Part shown: positions 1-8,147 of the stretch, piece after piece
Layout: each line of letters starts with the position of its first letter
Numbering within the stretch: position 1 is the first letter of the stretch
NCBI RefSeq assembly: GCF_000005825.2
Contig: NC_013791.2
Coordinates: forward strand, 1,240,001 to 1,304,000
Length of the DNA stretch: 64,000 nt
Direction of reading: 5' to 3'
From: Alkalihalophilus pseudofirmus OF4
Lineage (GTDB): Bacteria > Bacillota > Bacilli > Bacillales > Bacillaceae_D
Notes under the pieces: generated by a model
The model's input: only the letters and a program-made list of their open reading frames with translations
Told to the model about the DNA's origin: nothing
The model's database searches: none
Made by a program: the position numbers and the translations under genes

Positions 1-943
1 GCATAATCGAACTACCAGGTTCATTAATAGGCAGTTGATATTCGCCAATTCCTGATCTCGGACCAGAGGCTAAGAGACGAATATCATTTGCGATTTTAAA
101 TAAATTTGCTGCAAGTCCTTTTAAGTTTCCATGCAGACCTACTAAAGCATCATGACTGGTAAGCCCATGAAAATAATTCGTAGAAGAGGTGAATGTTGTA
201 CCTAATTGAGTAGATAGCTGCTTACTCACCGCTTCGCCAAAACCCTTAGGAGCATTAAGACCTGTCCCGACAGCAGTTCCGCCGATCGTTAGAATTCTCA
301 CATGTTCAAGGCTTTCTTCGATCATTTTTTTACTTGTCTCAAGCATATGTCTAAAGCCGCTGATTTCTTGTGCTACTGTTAAAGGAGTAGCATCTTGCAA
401 GTGAGTACGGCCGATCTTCACCACATCTTGAAATGCTTGTTCTTTCTCTTTACATGTCTCAATCATTCGATCAATTTCTTTATAAAGAGTTTTTTCAACA
501 GCAAAGACTGTAGCCACATGCATGGCTGTTGGAAAGGTATCATTTGAACTTTGTGAACGGTTCACGTCATCATTAGGATGAATGAATCCTTCTTTTGATT
601 CGTTAGCTAATCTAGCGACTACTTCATTAACATTCATATTTGATTGAGTACCGCTACCTGTCTGCCATACAACAAGAGGGAAGTGCTTTCTTGCATCTTG
701 TTCTAGAAGCCGCTGAATGGAATCAATAATGGCTGCTGCTTTTTCTTCTTCTATTGCTCCCAATTCTTTATTTGCAATCGCACACGCTTTTTTAAGGTGA
801 AGAAATGCTGTTATAACCTCATTTGGAATTTTTTCTTTTCCAATTGGGAAATTCTCTAAGCTTCGCTGTGTCTGTGCACCCCAAAGTTTATCATCTTCCA
901 CATACATTTCACCTAAAGTATCTCTTTCTATCCGTTTACTCAT
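1..943 (-). CDS. fumC: Class II fumarate hydratase (partial, C-terminus beyond window)
   Basis: Interconverts fumarate and L-malate in the cytosolic TCA cycle. The translated minus strand starts MSKRIERDTLGEMYVEDDKL and carries the family blocks TGSGTQSNMNVNEV, NRSQSSNDTFPTAMH, IGRTHLQDATP and GGTAVGTGLN. It runs off the window edge in the class II signature (PGSSIM, normally GSSxMPxKxN), so about the last third of the ~460-residue family length is absent here. The start at 943 follows an AAGGGAG-like ribosome binding site. The next gene diverges from it. The family assignment is firm; only the 3' end is unseen. Confidence 0.96.
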   Translation of the reverse strand, partial: MSKRIERDTLGEMYVEDDKLWGAQTQRSLENFPIGKEKIPNEVITAFLHLKKACAIANKELGAIEEEKAAAIIDSIQRLLEQDARKHFPLVVWQTGSGTQSNMNVNEVVARLANESKEGFIHPNDDVNRSQSSNDTFPTAMHVATVFAVEKTLYKEIDRMIETCKEKEQAFQDVVKIGRTHLQDATPLTVAQEISGFRHMLETSKKMIEESLEHVRILTIGGTAVGTGLNAPKGFGEAVSKQLSTQLGTTFTSSTNYFHGLTSHDALVGLHGNLKGLAANLFKIANDIRLLASGPRSGIGEYQLPINEPGSSIM

Positions 944-1104
944 CTAGAAAACTCCCTTCTCATTACTAAGATGTTCAAAAGTAACCCTACTTCATACATA
1001 CCCTAAAATGTGAAAATTATTGATTCGATTTTACCAGTGATTCCTATTTACAAGTTGGGCCGTAATTGATATAGTAAGGGAGAAGTTCGGACGTCTGACA
1101 TCTA

Positions 1105-1269
1105 GACAAGCGTTTACAAATTTCGACACCGCTTTCAAGAACCATTCATTTTTTTAAACGGCAAGTAAGCGTTTTCAGTTTGACTTTATGAACGATGGGT
1201 ACATATAGGTAGTGTTCATGAAGCATCCTAAAGACGTTGATTCATTGGTTTCTTGTGAAGGCGTTTTCT
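1105..1269. promoter_or_regulatory. Cluster of cre-like sites (CcpA)
   Basis: Four matches to the cre consensus TGWAANCGNTNWCA lie in the 400-bp gap between fumC and the nucleoside transporter. Two match at 13 of 14 positions: 1124-1137 (minus strand, TGAAAGCGGTGTCG) and 1164-1177 (AGTAAGCGTTTTCA). Two are weaker: 1256-1269 (12 of 14) and 1105-1118 (11 of 14). The two best are exactly 40 bp apart. The rest of the gap shows no gene. CcpA control is inferred from consensus matching only. Confidence 0.5.
1180..1209 (+). promoter_or_regulatory. Candidate sigma-A promoter of the nucleoside transporter
   Basis: TTGACT (1180-1185), 18-bp spacer, TATAGG (1204-1209). A strong cre-like site ends 3 bp upstream of the -35 and another lies downstream near 1256, an arrangement suited to catabolite control. 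The -10 is imperfect. Confidence 0.4.
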
Positions 1270-1342
1270 TAAACGAGTAATGCAGGTGATCTGGCGATTT
1301 GAGCAAGTGACTCGCTAATAAATGAAAAAGAGGTGCGGTATC

Positions 1343-2560
1343 ATGAATTTTTTATGGGGAATTGTTGGGATCATTACGGTTTTTGCGGTTGCATATCTGC
1401 TCTCAGCTAACCGAAAAGCTATTCGCCCTAGAACAATTCTAGGAGGATTAGCTATCCAAATTGGTTTTGCTTTATTGGTCTTAAAGACAACAATTGGGCA
1501 GCAAGCCTTACAAAAGCTAACAGAAGGGGTTCAATGGATCATCAGTGCTGCAAATGAAGGAATTGATTTTGTATTTGGTGGTTTCTTTGATGGGACAGGA
1601 GTAGAATTTGTATTTGCTATTAACGTTTTATCTGTTGTTATTTTCTTCTCTGCTCTCATTTCGGTTTTATACTACCTTGGTGTTATGCAGTTAATCATCA
1701 AATTTATTGGTGGAGGACTTGCAAAATTACTTGGTACATCGAAGACTGAGTCAATGTCTGCAGCTGCAAACATTTTCGTAGGACAAACAGAAGCACCTTT
1801 AATTGTAAAACCTTACTTAAACAAAATGTCACAATCAGAACTTTTTGCTGTTATGACAGGGGGACTTGCCTCTGTAGCGGGTTCAGTATTGATTGGGTAT
1901 GCACTGCTTGGAGTTCCGCTTGAATACCTGCTTGCAGCTAGTTTCATGGCAGCTCCAGCTGGTCTGATTATGGCAAAAATGATTGTACCTGAAACAGAGC
2001 GTACAACAAATGATGTGGATGACTTTAAGCTTGCTAAAGATGAGGATACAGTAAACATTATTGATGCAGCTGCTAAAGGGGCTAGTACTGGTTTAACTCT
2101 CGCGCTGAATATTGCAGCGATGTTAATTGCCTTTGTAGCGTTAATTGCCTTAATTAATGGGCTCCTTTCATTCCTAGGTGGTTTTGCAGGACTTGAGAAT
2201 TTAACGCTTGAACTGATCTTAGGATATGTATTTGCACCGCTTGCTTTCCTTATTGGTGTACCTTGGGATGAGGCAGTAATGGCAGGAAGCTTCATCGGTC
2301 AAAAGCTAGTAGTTAACGAATTCGTAGCTTATTTATCTTTTGCACCGGAAATTGAAAATTTAAGTGAAAAAGCAGTTATTGTTATTAGTTTCGCACTTTG
2401 TGGTTTTGCTAACCTTTCTTCACTTGGTATTTTACTTGGTGGTCTTGGGAAGCTTGCTCCTGAACGTCGTGGAGACATTGCACGCTTAGGTCTTCGTGCA
2501 GTAGCTGCTGGTATGCTTGCATCATTATTAAGTGCAGCAATCGCAGGTATGTTAATTTAA
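1343..2560 (+). CDS. nupC: Concentrative nucleoside transporter, NupC family
   Basis: Imports nucleosides across the cytoplasmic membrane by cation symport (CNT family). The protein is about 405 residues with many hydrophobic segments and shows CNT blocks such as GQTEAPLIVKPYL, SVLIGYALLG, GVPWDEAVMAGSFIGQKLVVNEF and a C-terminal ALCGFANLSSLGI. An upstream in-frame ATG at 1322 exists, but GAGGTG at 1329-1334 is well placed for the ATG at 1343, so I chose 1343. It appears monocistronic, followed by a strong terminator. Substrate range (pyrimidine versus purine nucleosides) cannot be decided from sequence alone. The symbol reflects family, not proven orthology. Confidence 0.9.
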   Translation: MNFLWGIVGIITVFAVAYLLSANRKAIRPRTILGGLAIQIGFALLVLKTTIGQQALQKLTEGVQWIISAANEGIDFVFGGFFDGTGVEFVFAINVLSVVIFFSALISVLYYLGVMQLIIKFIGGGLAKLLGTSKTESMSAAANIFVGQTEAPLIVKPYLNKMSQSELFAVMTGGLASVAGSVLIGYALLGVPLEYLLAASFMAAPAGLIMAKMIVPETERTTNDVDDFKLAKDEDTVNIIDAAAKGASTGLTLALNIAAMLIAFVALIALINGLLSFLGGFAGLENLTLELILGYVFAPLAFLIGVPWDEAVMAGSFIGQKLVVNEFVAYLSFAPEIENLSEKAVIVISFALCGFANLSSLGILLGGLGKLAPERRGDIARLGLRAVAAGMLASLLSAAIAGMLI

Positions 2561-2572
2561 TAAATTACGTGA

Positions 2573-2613
2573 ATCTGCATATGTGCCTCATAGCGCATAT
2601 GCAGATTTTTTTT
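2573..2613 (+). terminator. Rho-independent terminator after nupC
   Basis: Stem AATCTGCATATG (2573-2584) pairs perfectly with CATATGCAGATT (2597-2608), followed by a run of T. Confidence 0.9.
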
Positions 2614-2633
2614 GTTCTCTAAAAAAGTGATAT

Positions 2634-2661
2634 TGACAATTTCCAAACATATACATATACT
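2634..2661 (+). promoter_or_regulatory. Sigma-A promoter of the ytr-like operon
   Basis: TTGACA (2634-2639), 16-bp spacer, TATACT (2656-2661), just upstream of the operator palindrome. Confidence 0.7.
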
Positions 2662-2672
2662 AACTGTATTAG

Positions 2673-2695
2673 GTGTACTACTTTAATTAGTACAC
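2673..2695. promoter_or_regulatory. YtrA-type operator palindrome
   Basis: Perfect inverted repeat GTGTACTA-N7-TAGTACAC. Read as GTGTA-N13-TACAC it fits the published B. subtilis YtrA site (AGTGTA-N13-TACACT) with one outer base different. It sits about 12 bp after the -10, directly before the GntR gene, so autorepression of the operon is the natural inference. Confidence 0.75.
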
Positions 2696-2719
2696 TATAG
2701 ACACCGAGGTGGTGAATAC

Positions 2720-3115
2720 ATGCTTATAACGATTAATCCTAAAAGTCAAAAGCCGCTCTATGAGCAAATCGTTCAACAAATTAAAGAGCTGGTAGCAAAA
2801 GGAATATTAGAAGAGGAGGAGCAGCTGCCGTCTGTTCGAGATTTAGCTGCGCAAATAGTGATGAATCCAAACACTGTAAGTAAGGCATACAAAGAACTAG
2901 AGCGACAGGGTGTGATTGTCACCATAAGAGGCAAGGGAACCTTTGTAGCCGAGCAGTCGTTGAGAGAAGTTGATCCAAAAGAACGTCAGAAGATCCAAGA
3001 ACAACTTCGTCAGCTTGTTATTGAAGCTAATTATGCAAACGTAGGAAGAACAGAAATGATCAAATGGATTGAAAAAGAATTTGAAGCGTTAGGAGGATCA
3101 CGTGATGCAGATTAA
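2720..3115 (+). CDS. ytrA: GntR-family repressor, YtrA subfamily
   Basis: A 131-residue transcription regulator. Residues about 10-75 form the GntR winged helix (YEQIVQQIKELVAKG, then LPSVRDLAAQIVMNPNTVSKAYKELE and GKGTFVAE). The short C-terminal helix region, rather than a large ligand domain, is typical of the YtrA subfamily. GAGGTGGTG precedes the start. It overlaps the downstream ABC ATPase gene, which fits YtrA-type repressors controlling ABC transporters that respond to cell-wall-active compounds. Operator and promoter lie immediately upstream. Orthology to ytrA is likely but not proven. Confidence 0.85.
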   Translation: MLITINPKSQKPLYEQIVQQIKELVAKGILEEEEQLPSVRDLAAQIVMNPNTVSKAYKELERQGVIVTIRGKGTFVAEQSLREVDPKERQKIQEQLRQLVIEANYANVGRTEMIKWIEKEFEALGGSRDAD

Positions 3116-3980
3116 ACAAGTGGGGAAAACCATTAAGCAACGATCGATATTAAATGAAATTACGTTTGATATTGAGCCAGGAAAAGTGACTGGTTTAATT
3201 GGGCGGAACGGTGCGGGGAAAACAACTCTGCTGCAGTTAATGGTAGGTATTCTTAAGCCTGAAGCCGGTGATATTTTAGTTGGAGAAAAAAGCATTTATA
3301 CTTATCCTGAAGTAAAGCAGGATATCGTATTTGTTCCAGATTCCCCGGAGGCGCTCAAATCTTATTCAATCAAAGAAATATGTCTGCTCTATAAAGAAAT
3401 TTATCCGAAGTTTGATGAAGAACTATTTAATTCCTTATTAGACCGCTTTACTCTCCCAAAGAGCGGAAAGGTTGGGTCCTTCTCTAAAGGTATGAAAGCT
3501 TTGTTTGCACTTATTTTAGCCTTTTCAACGAAAGCGACCTATATTTTACTAGATGAACCAACGGATGGACTTGATGTCATTGTAAAAAAACGAATTCTGC
3601 AATTTATAGTAGAGGCTGTAGCAGATTTCGAGGTTGCGGTTGTCATTTCTTCTCATCGTCTAGATGAATTGGAGTACTTAGCAGACAGCATTATTATGTT
3701 AAAAGAAGGCGAAGTGTCGCGCACCTATTCTCTTGATTCAATTAAAGAATCATACAAAAAAGTGCAAGCTGTTTTTCCTCATGGCATGCCTGAATCAATT
3801 TCAAAGCTTGGCACTGTTATTAATGAAACAGGGAAAGTGTATATTCTTGTCTTTGAAGACACGGAGAATAATGGAATTGAAAAAATAAAAGAAGCTCACC
3901 CGCTGTATATGGAAGAGCTGCCGATGACATTAGAAGATTTATTTGTCGCTAAACTTGGAGGTGAGCAGTTTGTCGGTTAA
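3105..3980 (+). CDS. ABC transporter ATP-binding protein, YtrB-like
   Basis: Nucleotide-binding subunit of the ABC transporter in the ytr-like operon. It has Walker A (GRNGAGKTT, about residue 38), a Q-loop region, a degenerate signature (SFSKGMKAL instead of LSGGQ), Walker B (YILLDEPTDGLD) and the H-loop (VVISSHRLDELE). The modified signature is usual in YtrB-like and related bacitracin/antibiotic-type ATPases. An AGGAGG box at 3091-3096 favours ATG 3105 over GTG 3102. The gene overlaps the GntR gene by 11 bp and the permease gene by 11 bp, so the three are translationally coupled. Confidence 0.88.
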   Translation: MQIKQVGKTIKQRSILNEITFDIEPGKVTGLIGRNGAGKTTLLQLMVGILKPEAGDILVGEKSIYTYPEVKQDIVFVPDSPEALKSYSIKEICLLYKEIYPKFDEELFNSLLDRFTLPKSGKVGSFSKGMKALFALILAFSTKATYILLDEPTDGLDVIVKKRILQFIVEAVADFEVAVVISSHRLDELEYLADSIIMLKEGEVSRTYSLDSIKESYKKVQAVFPHGMPESISKLGTVINETGKVYILVFEDTENNGIEKIKEAHPLYMEELPMTLEDLFVAKLGGEQFVG

Positions 3981-5004
3981 AGGATTACTGCGAAAAGAAT
4001 GGAAACAGTCAAGAGCCATTTTATTTCTCATCACACTATTATTTCTTTTCCATTTTCCGATCAGAGCAATGGTGAGCATAGAAAACTGGAGGGAAGAAGT
4101 TCGTTCAGCCCCTGCAGAAGCAATGAATTATTTACAATGGTCGGTGCACAGTGCACTTGGAATGAGTGTATTTTCACTCGTAATTATTGTCCTTCTCGTA
4201 ACTCTTGCCGTACAGTTGATCGGTTCAGAAAGAAGCACAAGACGTCAGGACTTTGCTTTTGCCTTGCCTTACAGGAGGCGTACGATGTTTTTAGTGAAAT
4301 GGTTGATGGGTGTAGTACCCGTTCTCGTTCTCTATCCAATTACCTTTCTTTCAGCTTACTTTATGATCGTATCATCAGAATTTGGATTCCATTTAGATGG
4401 GGTAAACTTTCTTGAGGCGTTCATGCTACCATTATTAGGTTTTATTGCAACCTACAGCTTTACGCTGTTTATTGGAACCATTACAGGCGAGATGATTTCA
4501 CAAATTGCCTTAACCTTTATTTTCACTATTTTCCCTGTAGGTATTTTGGTATTAGTAGGGTACTTTTTTGAAGTGAACTTTAATAATGGTTACTTTTTTG
4601 GCAGGATTTCAGAAGAGGCTTCCCGCTTTATCTGGCCGATCTATACGGTTTATAACCCGACATCTGCAATGGGGGATGGGGAATTTATGAATCTATGGAT
4701 TCCGCTTGCAGCTACACTCCTGTTTGTTGGTGCAGGTCAATGGCTATATGAGCAAAATCATAGTGAATTTAATGGGGAGTTTCTTATTTTTAAACAACTT
4801 GAACCTATTTTCCGAGCAGGGATTATTGTTTGTTTTGCTTTACTTGGCGGAATGATCGGTTCGGGTCTTGTACCATGGAGCTTGAAAAATGGAAGTATCT
4901 TAGAGCTTGTTTTCTACTGGGTAGGTGCTGCTATCTTTACGTACTTGAGCATTTTATTAACGAAGCGTCTATTTTCCATGAATATTACGATTAAAGGAAA
5001 GTAA
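3970..5004 (+). CDS. ABC transporter permease, YtrC/YtrD-like
   Basis: Membrane subunit for the preceding ATPase, about 344 residues. It has a short N-terminal cytoplasmic stretch (SVKGLLRKEWKQSR), a first hydrophobic helix (AILFLITLLFLFHF), and several more, ending with a membrane helix and a basic tail. GGAGGTGAG at 3957-3965 favours the TTG at 3970; GTG 3961 is the alternative. It overlaps the 3' end of the ATPase gene. The transported compound is unknown; the B. subtilis relatives respond to cell-wall antibiotics. A terminator follows. Confidence 0.8.
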   Translation: MSVKGLLRKEWKQSRAILFLITLLFLFHFPIRAMVSIENWREEVRSAPAEAMNYLQWSVHSALGMSVFSLVIIVLLVTLAVQLIGSERSTRRQDFAFALPYRRRTMFLVKWLMGVVPVLVLYPITFLSAYFMIVSSEFGFHLDGVNFLEAFMLPLLGFIATYSFTLFIGTITGEMISQIALTFIFTIFPVGILVLVGYFFEVNFNNGYFFGRISEEASRFIWPIYTVYNPTSAMGDGEFMNLWIPLAATLLFVGAGQWLYEQNHSEFNGEFLIFKQLEPIFRAGIIVCFALLGGMIGSGLVPWSLKNGSILELVFYWVGAAIFTYLSILLTKRLFSMNITIKGK

Positions 5005-5010
5005 AAACAA

Positions 5011-5040
5011 AAACAAGCTGCCAAAATGGGCAGCTTGTTT
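5011..5040. terminator. Bidirectional terminator between the ABC operon and msrB
   Basis: AAACAAGCTGCC (5011-5022) and GGCAGCTTGTTT (5029-5040) form a perfect 12-bp stem between convergent genes; an A-rich tract lies on the left side, which serves as the T-tract for the minus strand. Confidence 0.85.
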
Positions 5041-5043
5041 CAT

Positions 5044-5478
5044 TTATGCCTGAAATAATTTTAAATACGCACCGTAGCCTTCTTTTTCAAGATCTTCTTT
5101 TGGGATGAAGCGAAGGGCAGCTGAGTTGATGCAATAACGCAGACCATTTGGGCCAGGGCCGTCATTAAACACATGGCCTAAATGAGAATCGGCGTCTTTG
5201 CTGCGGACTTCTGTACGAATCATAAAATGCGAACGGTCTTCTTTTTCAATGATTTCTTCATCTACGATCGGTTTAGTAAAACTAGGCCAGCCGCACCCCG
5301 CATCATATTTATCTAAAGAGCTGAATAATGGTTTACCAGACACGATATCCACATAGATTCCATCATCTTCTACATTATAATACTCGTTACGAAACGGAGG
5401 CTCTGTCCCGTTATTTTGAGTCACTTCATACTGCATTGGCGTTAATCTTTCTTTTAATTCTTCTTTATTTCGACTCAT
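5044..5478 (-). CDS. msrB: Peptide-methionine (R)-S-oxide reductase MsrB
   Basis: Reduces the R epimer of methionine sulfoxide in oxidised proteins. The 144-residue protein has the substrate block CGWPSF, the histidine block [12 protein letters not shown] and the catalytic-cysteine block [11 protein letters not shown]. The CxxC zinc pairs of some MsrBs are not apparent. It closely resembles B. subtilis YppQ. Its start overlaps the 3' end of msrA by 14 bp, so it is translated from the same message. Confidence 0.96.
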   Translation of the reverse strand: MSRNKEELKERLTPMQYEVTQNNGTEPPFRNEYYNVEDDGIYVDIVSGKPLFSSLDKYDAGCGWPSFTKPIVDEEIIEKEDRSHFMIRTEVRSKDADSHLGHVFNDGPGPNGLRYCINSAALRFIPKEDLEKEGYGAYLKLFQA

Positions 5479-6013
5479 CTTGGTTATCCCCCCAGTTGTT
5501 TTTGATAAATGCTGCTCGTCCTGAGCCTTTATGATACATCATATAATGAAATGGATTTTTCTTATAATAGTCCTGATGGTATTCTTCTGCAGGATAAAAG
5601 GTTTGTGCGGGAAGAATATCGACTGTAATCGGTTTTGTAAACCGGCCGCTTGCTTGCAGTTCAGCTTTAGATTCTTCCGCTGTTTCTTTTTGGCTCTCAT
5701 CATGATAAAAAATAGCGGGCCTGTAAGAATCTCCGCGGTCATGAAATTGACCGCCTGCATCCGTTGGGTCTATTTGCTGCCAAAAAATCTCCACTAACTG
5801 TTTATAAGAGAAGATCTCAGGGTTGTATGTGATCTGAACCGCTTCATAATGACCAGTCGTCTCAGAACAAACTTCTTTGTAGGTGGGATTTTCGGTATGT
5901 CCGCCCGTATATCCTGATATGACAGATTCAATACCGTCATAGGAGTCAAAAGGCTTTACCATACACCAAAAGCAGCCTCCCGCAAATGTTGCTTTTCTAA
6001 AAGCTTCTGCCAT
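5465..6013 (-). CDS. msrA: Peptide-methionine (S)-S-oxide reductase MsrA
   Basis: Reduces the S epimer of methionine sulfoxide. The 182-residue sequence carries the catalytic GCFWC motif at about residues 13-17, then [18 protein letters not shown] and [12 protein letters not shown]. First gene of an msrA-msrB operon; an AAGGAG box lies just upstream of 6013, with TATACT and GATATACT stretches suitable as -10 elements further up. Confidence 0.96.
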   Translation of the reverse strand: MAEAFRKATFAGGCFWCMVKPFDSYDGIESVISGYTGGHTENPTYKEVCSETTGHYEAVQITYNPEIFSYKQLVEIFWQQIDPTDAGGQFHDRGDSYRPAIFYHDESQKETAEESKAELQASGRFTKPITVDILPAQTFYPAEEYHQDYYKKNPFHYMMYHKGSGRAAFIKNNWGDNQDESK

Positions 6014-6109
6014 AATGCAACACTCCTTACTTAGTATAGTGCTTAGTATATCATGATAGGCACTTACATGACTTAAGATACGCTTATATAATGAATTAGT
6101 AAGGTTTAG

Positions 6110-6155
6110 AAAAACGAATATTCTACTTCTCCTTCAAGAAAGTTCGTGCTATGAT
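6110..6155 (+). promoter_or_regulatory. PurBox pair overlapping a promoter
   Basis: Box 1 (6110-6122, AAAAACGAATATT) matches 11 of 13 positions of the PurR box AWWWCCGAACWWT. Box 2 lies on the opposite strand (6139-6151) with the intact CGAAC core. They converge and are separated by 16 bp, the spacing of functional B. subtilis PurBox pairs. A -10 (TATGAT, 6150-6155) overlaps box 2. PurR control is inferred. Confidence 0.6.
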
Positions 6156-6220
6156 AGAATCTTGGCGCAGTTTTTTAAGACTGACGCTGGGTGGGAGAGG
6201 GATTCAACGAAAAGAGTTGA

Positions 6221-7525
6221 ATGATACACATGAAAGGGGTATTTGAACGGTTTGATTTAGATGGTCACGATACGACCATCAAGCGAGAGGTGACAGCAGG
6301 ACTTGTTTCCTTTTTGACGATTGTTTATATCGTTGCTGTCAACGGCGTCATTTTGGCTGACGCAGGAATTCCATTAGAGGCTGCCATTGTGGCTACCATT
6401 GTCACATCACTAGTAGGCTGTATCTTAATGGGCTTTTGGAGTAATGCACCGATCATCTTGGTGCCAGGGATGGGCGTTAATGCCTTATTTACCTACACGT
6501 TTGTCCATGCATTGGGACTGACTTGGCAAGAAGCACTTGCAGCTGTATTTGTGTCAGGATTGATTTTTATTGGGATAGCTTTTACAAAGCTTGCACCTAT
6601 TTTAAGTGCTGCAATTCCTCAATCATTAAAAGATGCGATTACAGTCGGTATAGGGTTATTTTTAACCTTTATCGGACTGCAGAAAGGCGGATTGATCCAA
6701 GCAAATGAAGAGACCTATATCCAGGTAGCACACTTAGGCGACCCGCTGCCGTTTGCAACGATTCTCACATTGCTCATAGCAGTCGTCTTATTCATTCGCA
6801 ATGTGCCTGGGAATTTCTTGATTACGATGGTGGCAGGAACGATTCTAGCTGTCTTTATCGGTGTAAAGCCGAGCCAAGGTACATCAGAAGGTTTCTCTCT
6901 AGCTAGTTATGGATCTTTATTCGGAGAATTATCCTTTGGCGGTATTGCTACTCTTGCCTTTTGGATAGCTGTGTTTTCAATGACTATGGTATTAGTATTT
7001 GAAAATCTCGGGCTGATTCATGGTCACTTGCAAATGACAGGGCATCCAGAGAAGGGAAATAAAGCATTAAGAGCAAACGCCGTCTCTGCCTTATCCTCTG
7101 GTATCTTTGGCACAAGTCCAACAGTTTCGACTGTCGAAACTGCTGCGGGAATTTCAGCAGGAGGGAGAACCGGCTTAACCGCCATTGTAACAGGATTGTT
7201 ATTTGGGGTTACGTTATTTATGATTCCTCTTATAACGGCGGTGCCTGATAGTGCGATTGCCCCTATCTTACTTGTCGTTGGCGGATTGATGGTACAAAAC
7301 ATTAAGTCGATTCCGTTTCATGATTTCTCAGAAGGGTTTCCAGCCTTTTTAGTGCTGGCGCTGATTCCTTTAACATATAGCATCGCTGAAGGCATGGCAT
7401 TTGGATTCATTGCCTATCCGATCTTAAAAATGGCTATCGGAAAAGCAAAAGAAGTCCCTGTACCGTTATACTTCATTGCGAGTTTGTTTTTAGTTCACAT
7501 GATCCTTCATTCAGTCGGGGGATAA
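6221..7525 (+). CDS. pbuO: NCS2/AzgA-type guanine-hypoxanthine permease
   Basis: Purine base importer in the cytoplasmic membrane, about 434 residues with roughly a dozen hydrophobic segments. AzgA-family blocks include REVTAGLVSFLTIVYI, VPGMGVNALFTYTF, ALLALFIA-like helices and GTSPTVSTVETAAGISAGGRTG. A PurBox pair sits at the promoter, consistent with PurR-controlled permeases such as PbuO and PbuG. Start choice is weak: ATG 6221 and ATG 6230 both lack a strong ribosome binding site. Specificity within the PbuG/PbuO group is not resolved. It is followed by a terminator. Confidence 0.85.
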   Translation: MIHMKGVFERFDLDGHDTTIKREVTAGLVSFLTIVYIVAVNGVILADAGIPLEAAIVATIVTSLVGCILMGFWSNAPIILVPGMGVNALFTYTFVHALGLTWQEALAAVFVSGLIFIGIAFTKLAPILSAAIPQSLKDAITVGIGLFLTFIGLQKGGLIQANEETYIQVAHLGDPLPFATILTLLIAVVLFIRNVPGNFLITMVAGTILAVFIGVKPSQGTSEGFSLASYGSLFGELSFGGIATLAFWIAVFSMTMVLVFENLGLIHGHLQMTGHPEKGNKALRANAVSALSSGIFGTSPTVSTVETAAGISAGGRTGLTAIVTGLLFGVTLFMIPLITAVPDSAIAPILLVVGGLMVQNIKSIPFHDFSEGFPAFLVLALIPLTYSIAEGMAFGFIAYPILKMAIGKAKEVPVPLYFIASLFLVHMILHSVGG

Positions 7526-7531
7526 TAGAAG

Positions 7532-7564
7532 AAGCTGGTTCCTTAATCCGGAACTGGCTTTTTT
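7532..7564 (+). terminator. Terminator after the purine permease
   Basis: AAGCTGGTTCC (7532-7542) pairs with GGAACTGGCTT (7550-7560), with two G-U pairs, then T-rich sequence. Confidence 0.85.
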
Positions 7565-7613
7565 GATATGAGTAAATTAAACTTGTTGTAATAAAAAGCA
7601 GGGGGGAAGATGA

Positions 7614-8123
7614 ATGAATAGGTGTAAATGGGCAAAGGATGATCCGTTGATGATCGATTACCATGACCATGAATGGGGACGTATAATAAGAGAGGACGAA
7701 TCATTGTTTGAAGCTCTGAGCCTTGAAGTCTTTCAAGCAGGCCTCAGCTGGAGAACGGTATTACATAAGCGTGAGCGGGTCCGAATCCAATTTCATGGGT
7801 TTAACATCGTAAAGGTGGCTTCAATGACCCAAGTTGATGTGGAAAGGCTGCTTAATGATGCAACGATCATTAGGCATAGAAGGAAGATAGAAGCGACAAT
7901 TGTAAATGCAGAGATTCTATGTAACCTTTTAAAAAAAGAAAATAGTTTCTATGAGTGGATTCAGAAGCTGCCGAAAGAAAAGGAAGCAGCTTGTAAGGCA
8001 TTAAGCAAGCTATTCAAGCATGTCGGTCCCACGACAGCAGAAAGTTTTTTTATGGCAATAGGATATTTTAAGCCCGTTCATGACACAGACTGTTTTCTGC
8101 ATCAAAAAGGGAGCATGGATTAA
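7614..8123 (+). CDS. tag: DNA-3-methyladenine glycosylase I
   Basis: Removes 3-methyladenine from alkylated DNA (base excision repair). The 169-residue protein keeps the zinc-snap residues of Tag: Cys4 and His17 at the N-terminus, and His156 and Cys160 in VHDTDCF at the C-terminus. Family blocks DYHDHEWG, FEALSLEVFQAGLSWRTVLHKR and KHVGPTTAESFFMAIG are present. It is slightly shorter than E. coli Tag (187). A purine-rich GGGGGGAAG box supports ATG 7614; an overlapping ATG at 7610 stops after three codons. The gene ends inside a terminator hairpin. Confidence 0.93.
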   Translation: MNRCKWAKDDPLMIDYHDHEWGRIIREDESLFEALSLEVFQAGLSWRTVLHKRERVRIQFHGFNIVKVASMTQVDVERLLNDATIIRHRRKIEATIVNAEILCNLLKKENSFYEWIQKLPKEKEAACKALSKLFKHVGPTTAESFFMAIGYFKPVHDTDCFLHQKGSMD

Positions 8124-8147
8124 GTTAATAAACCATGCTCCCTTATA
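8109..8147. terminator. Terminator overlapping the end of tag
   Basis: GGGAGCATGG (8109-8118) and CCATGCTCCC (8133-8142) form a perfect stem that includes the tag stop codon in its loop. It separates tag from the convergent gerAC gene and may serve both. Confidence 0.8.
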
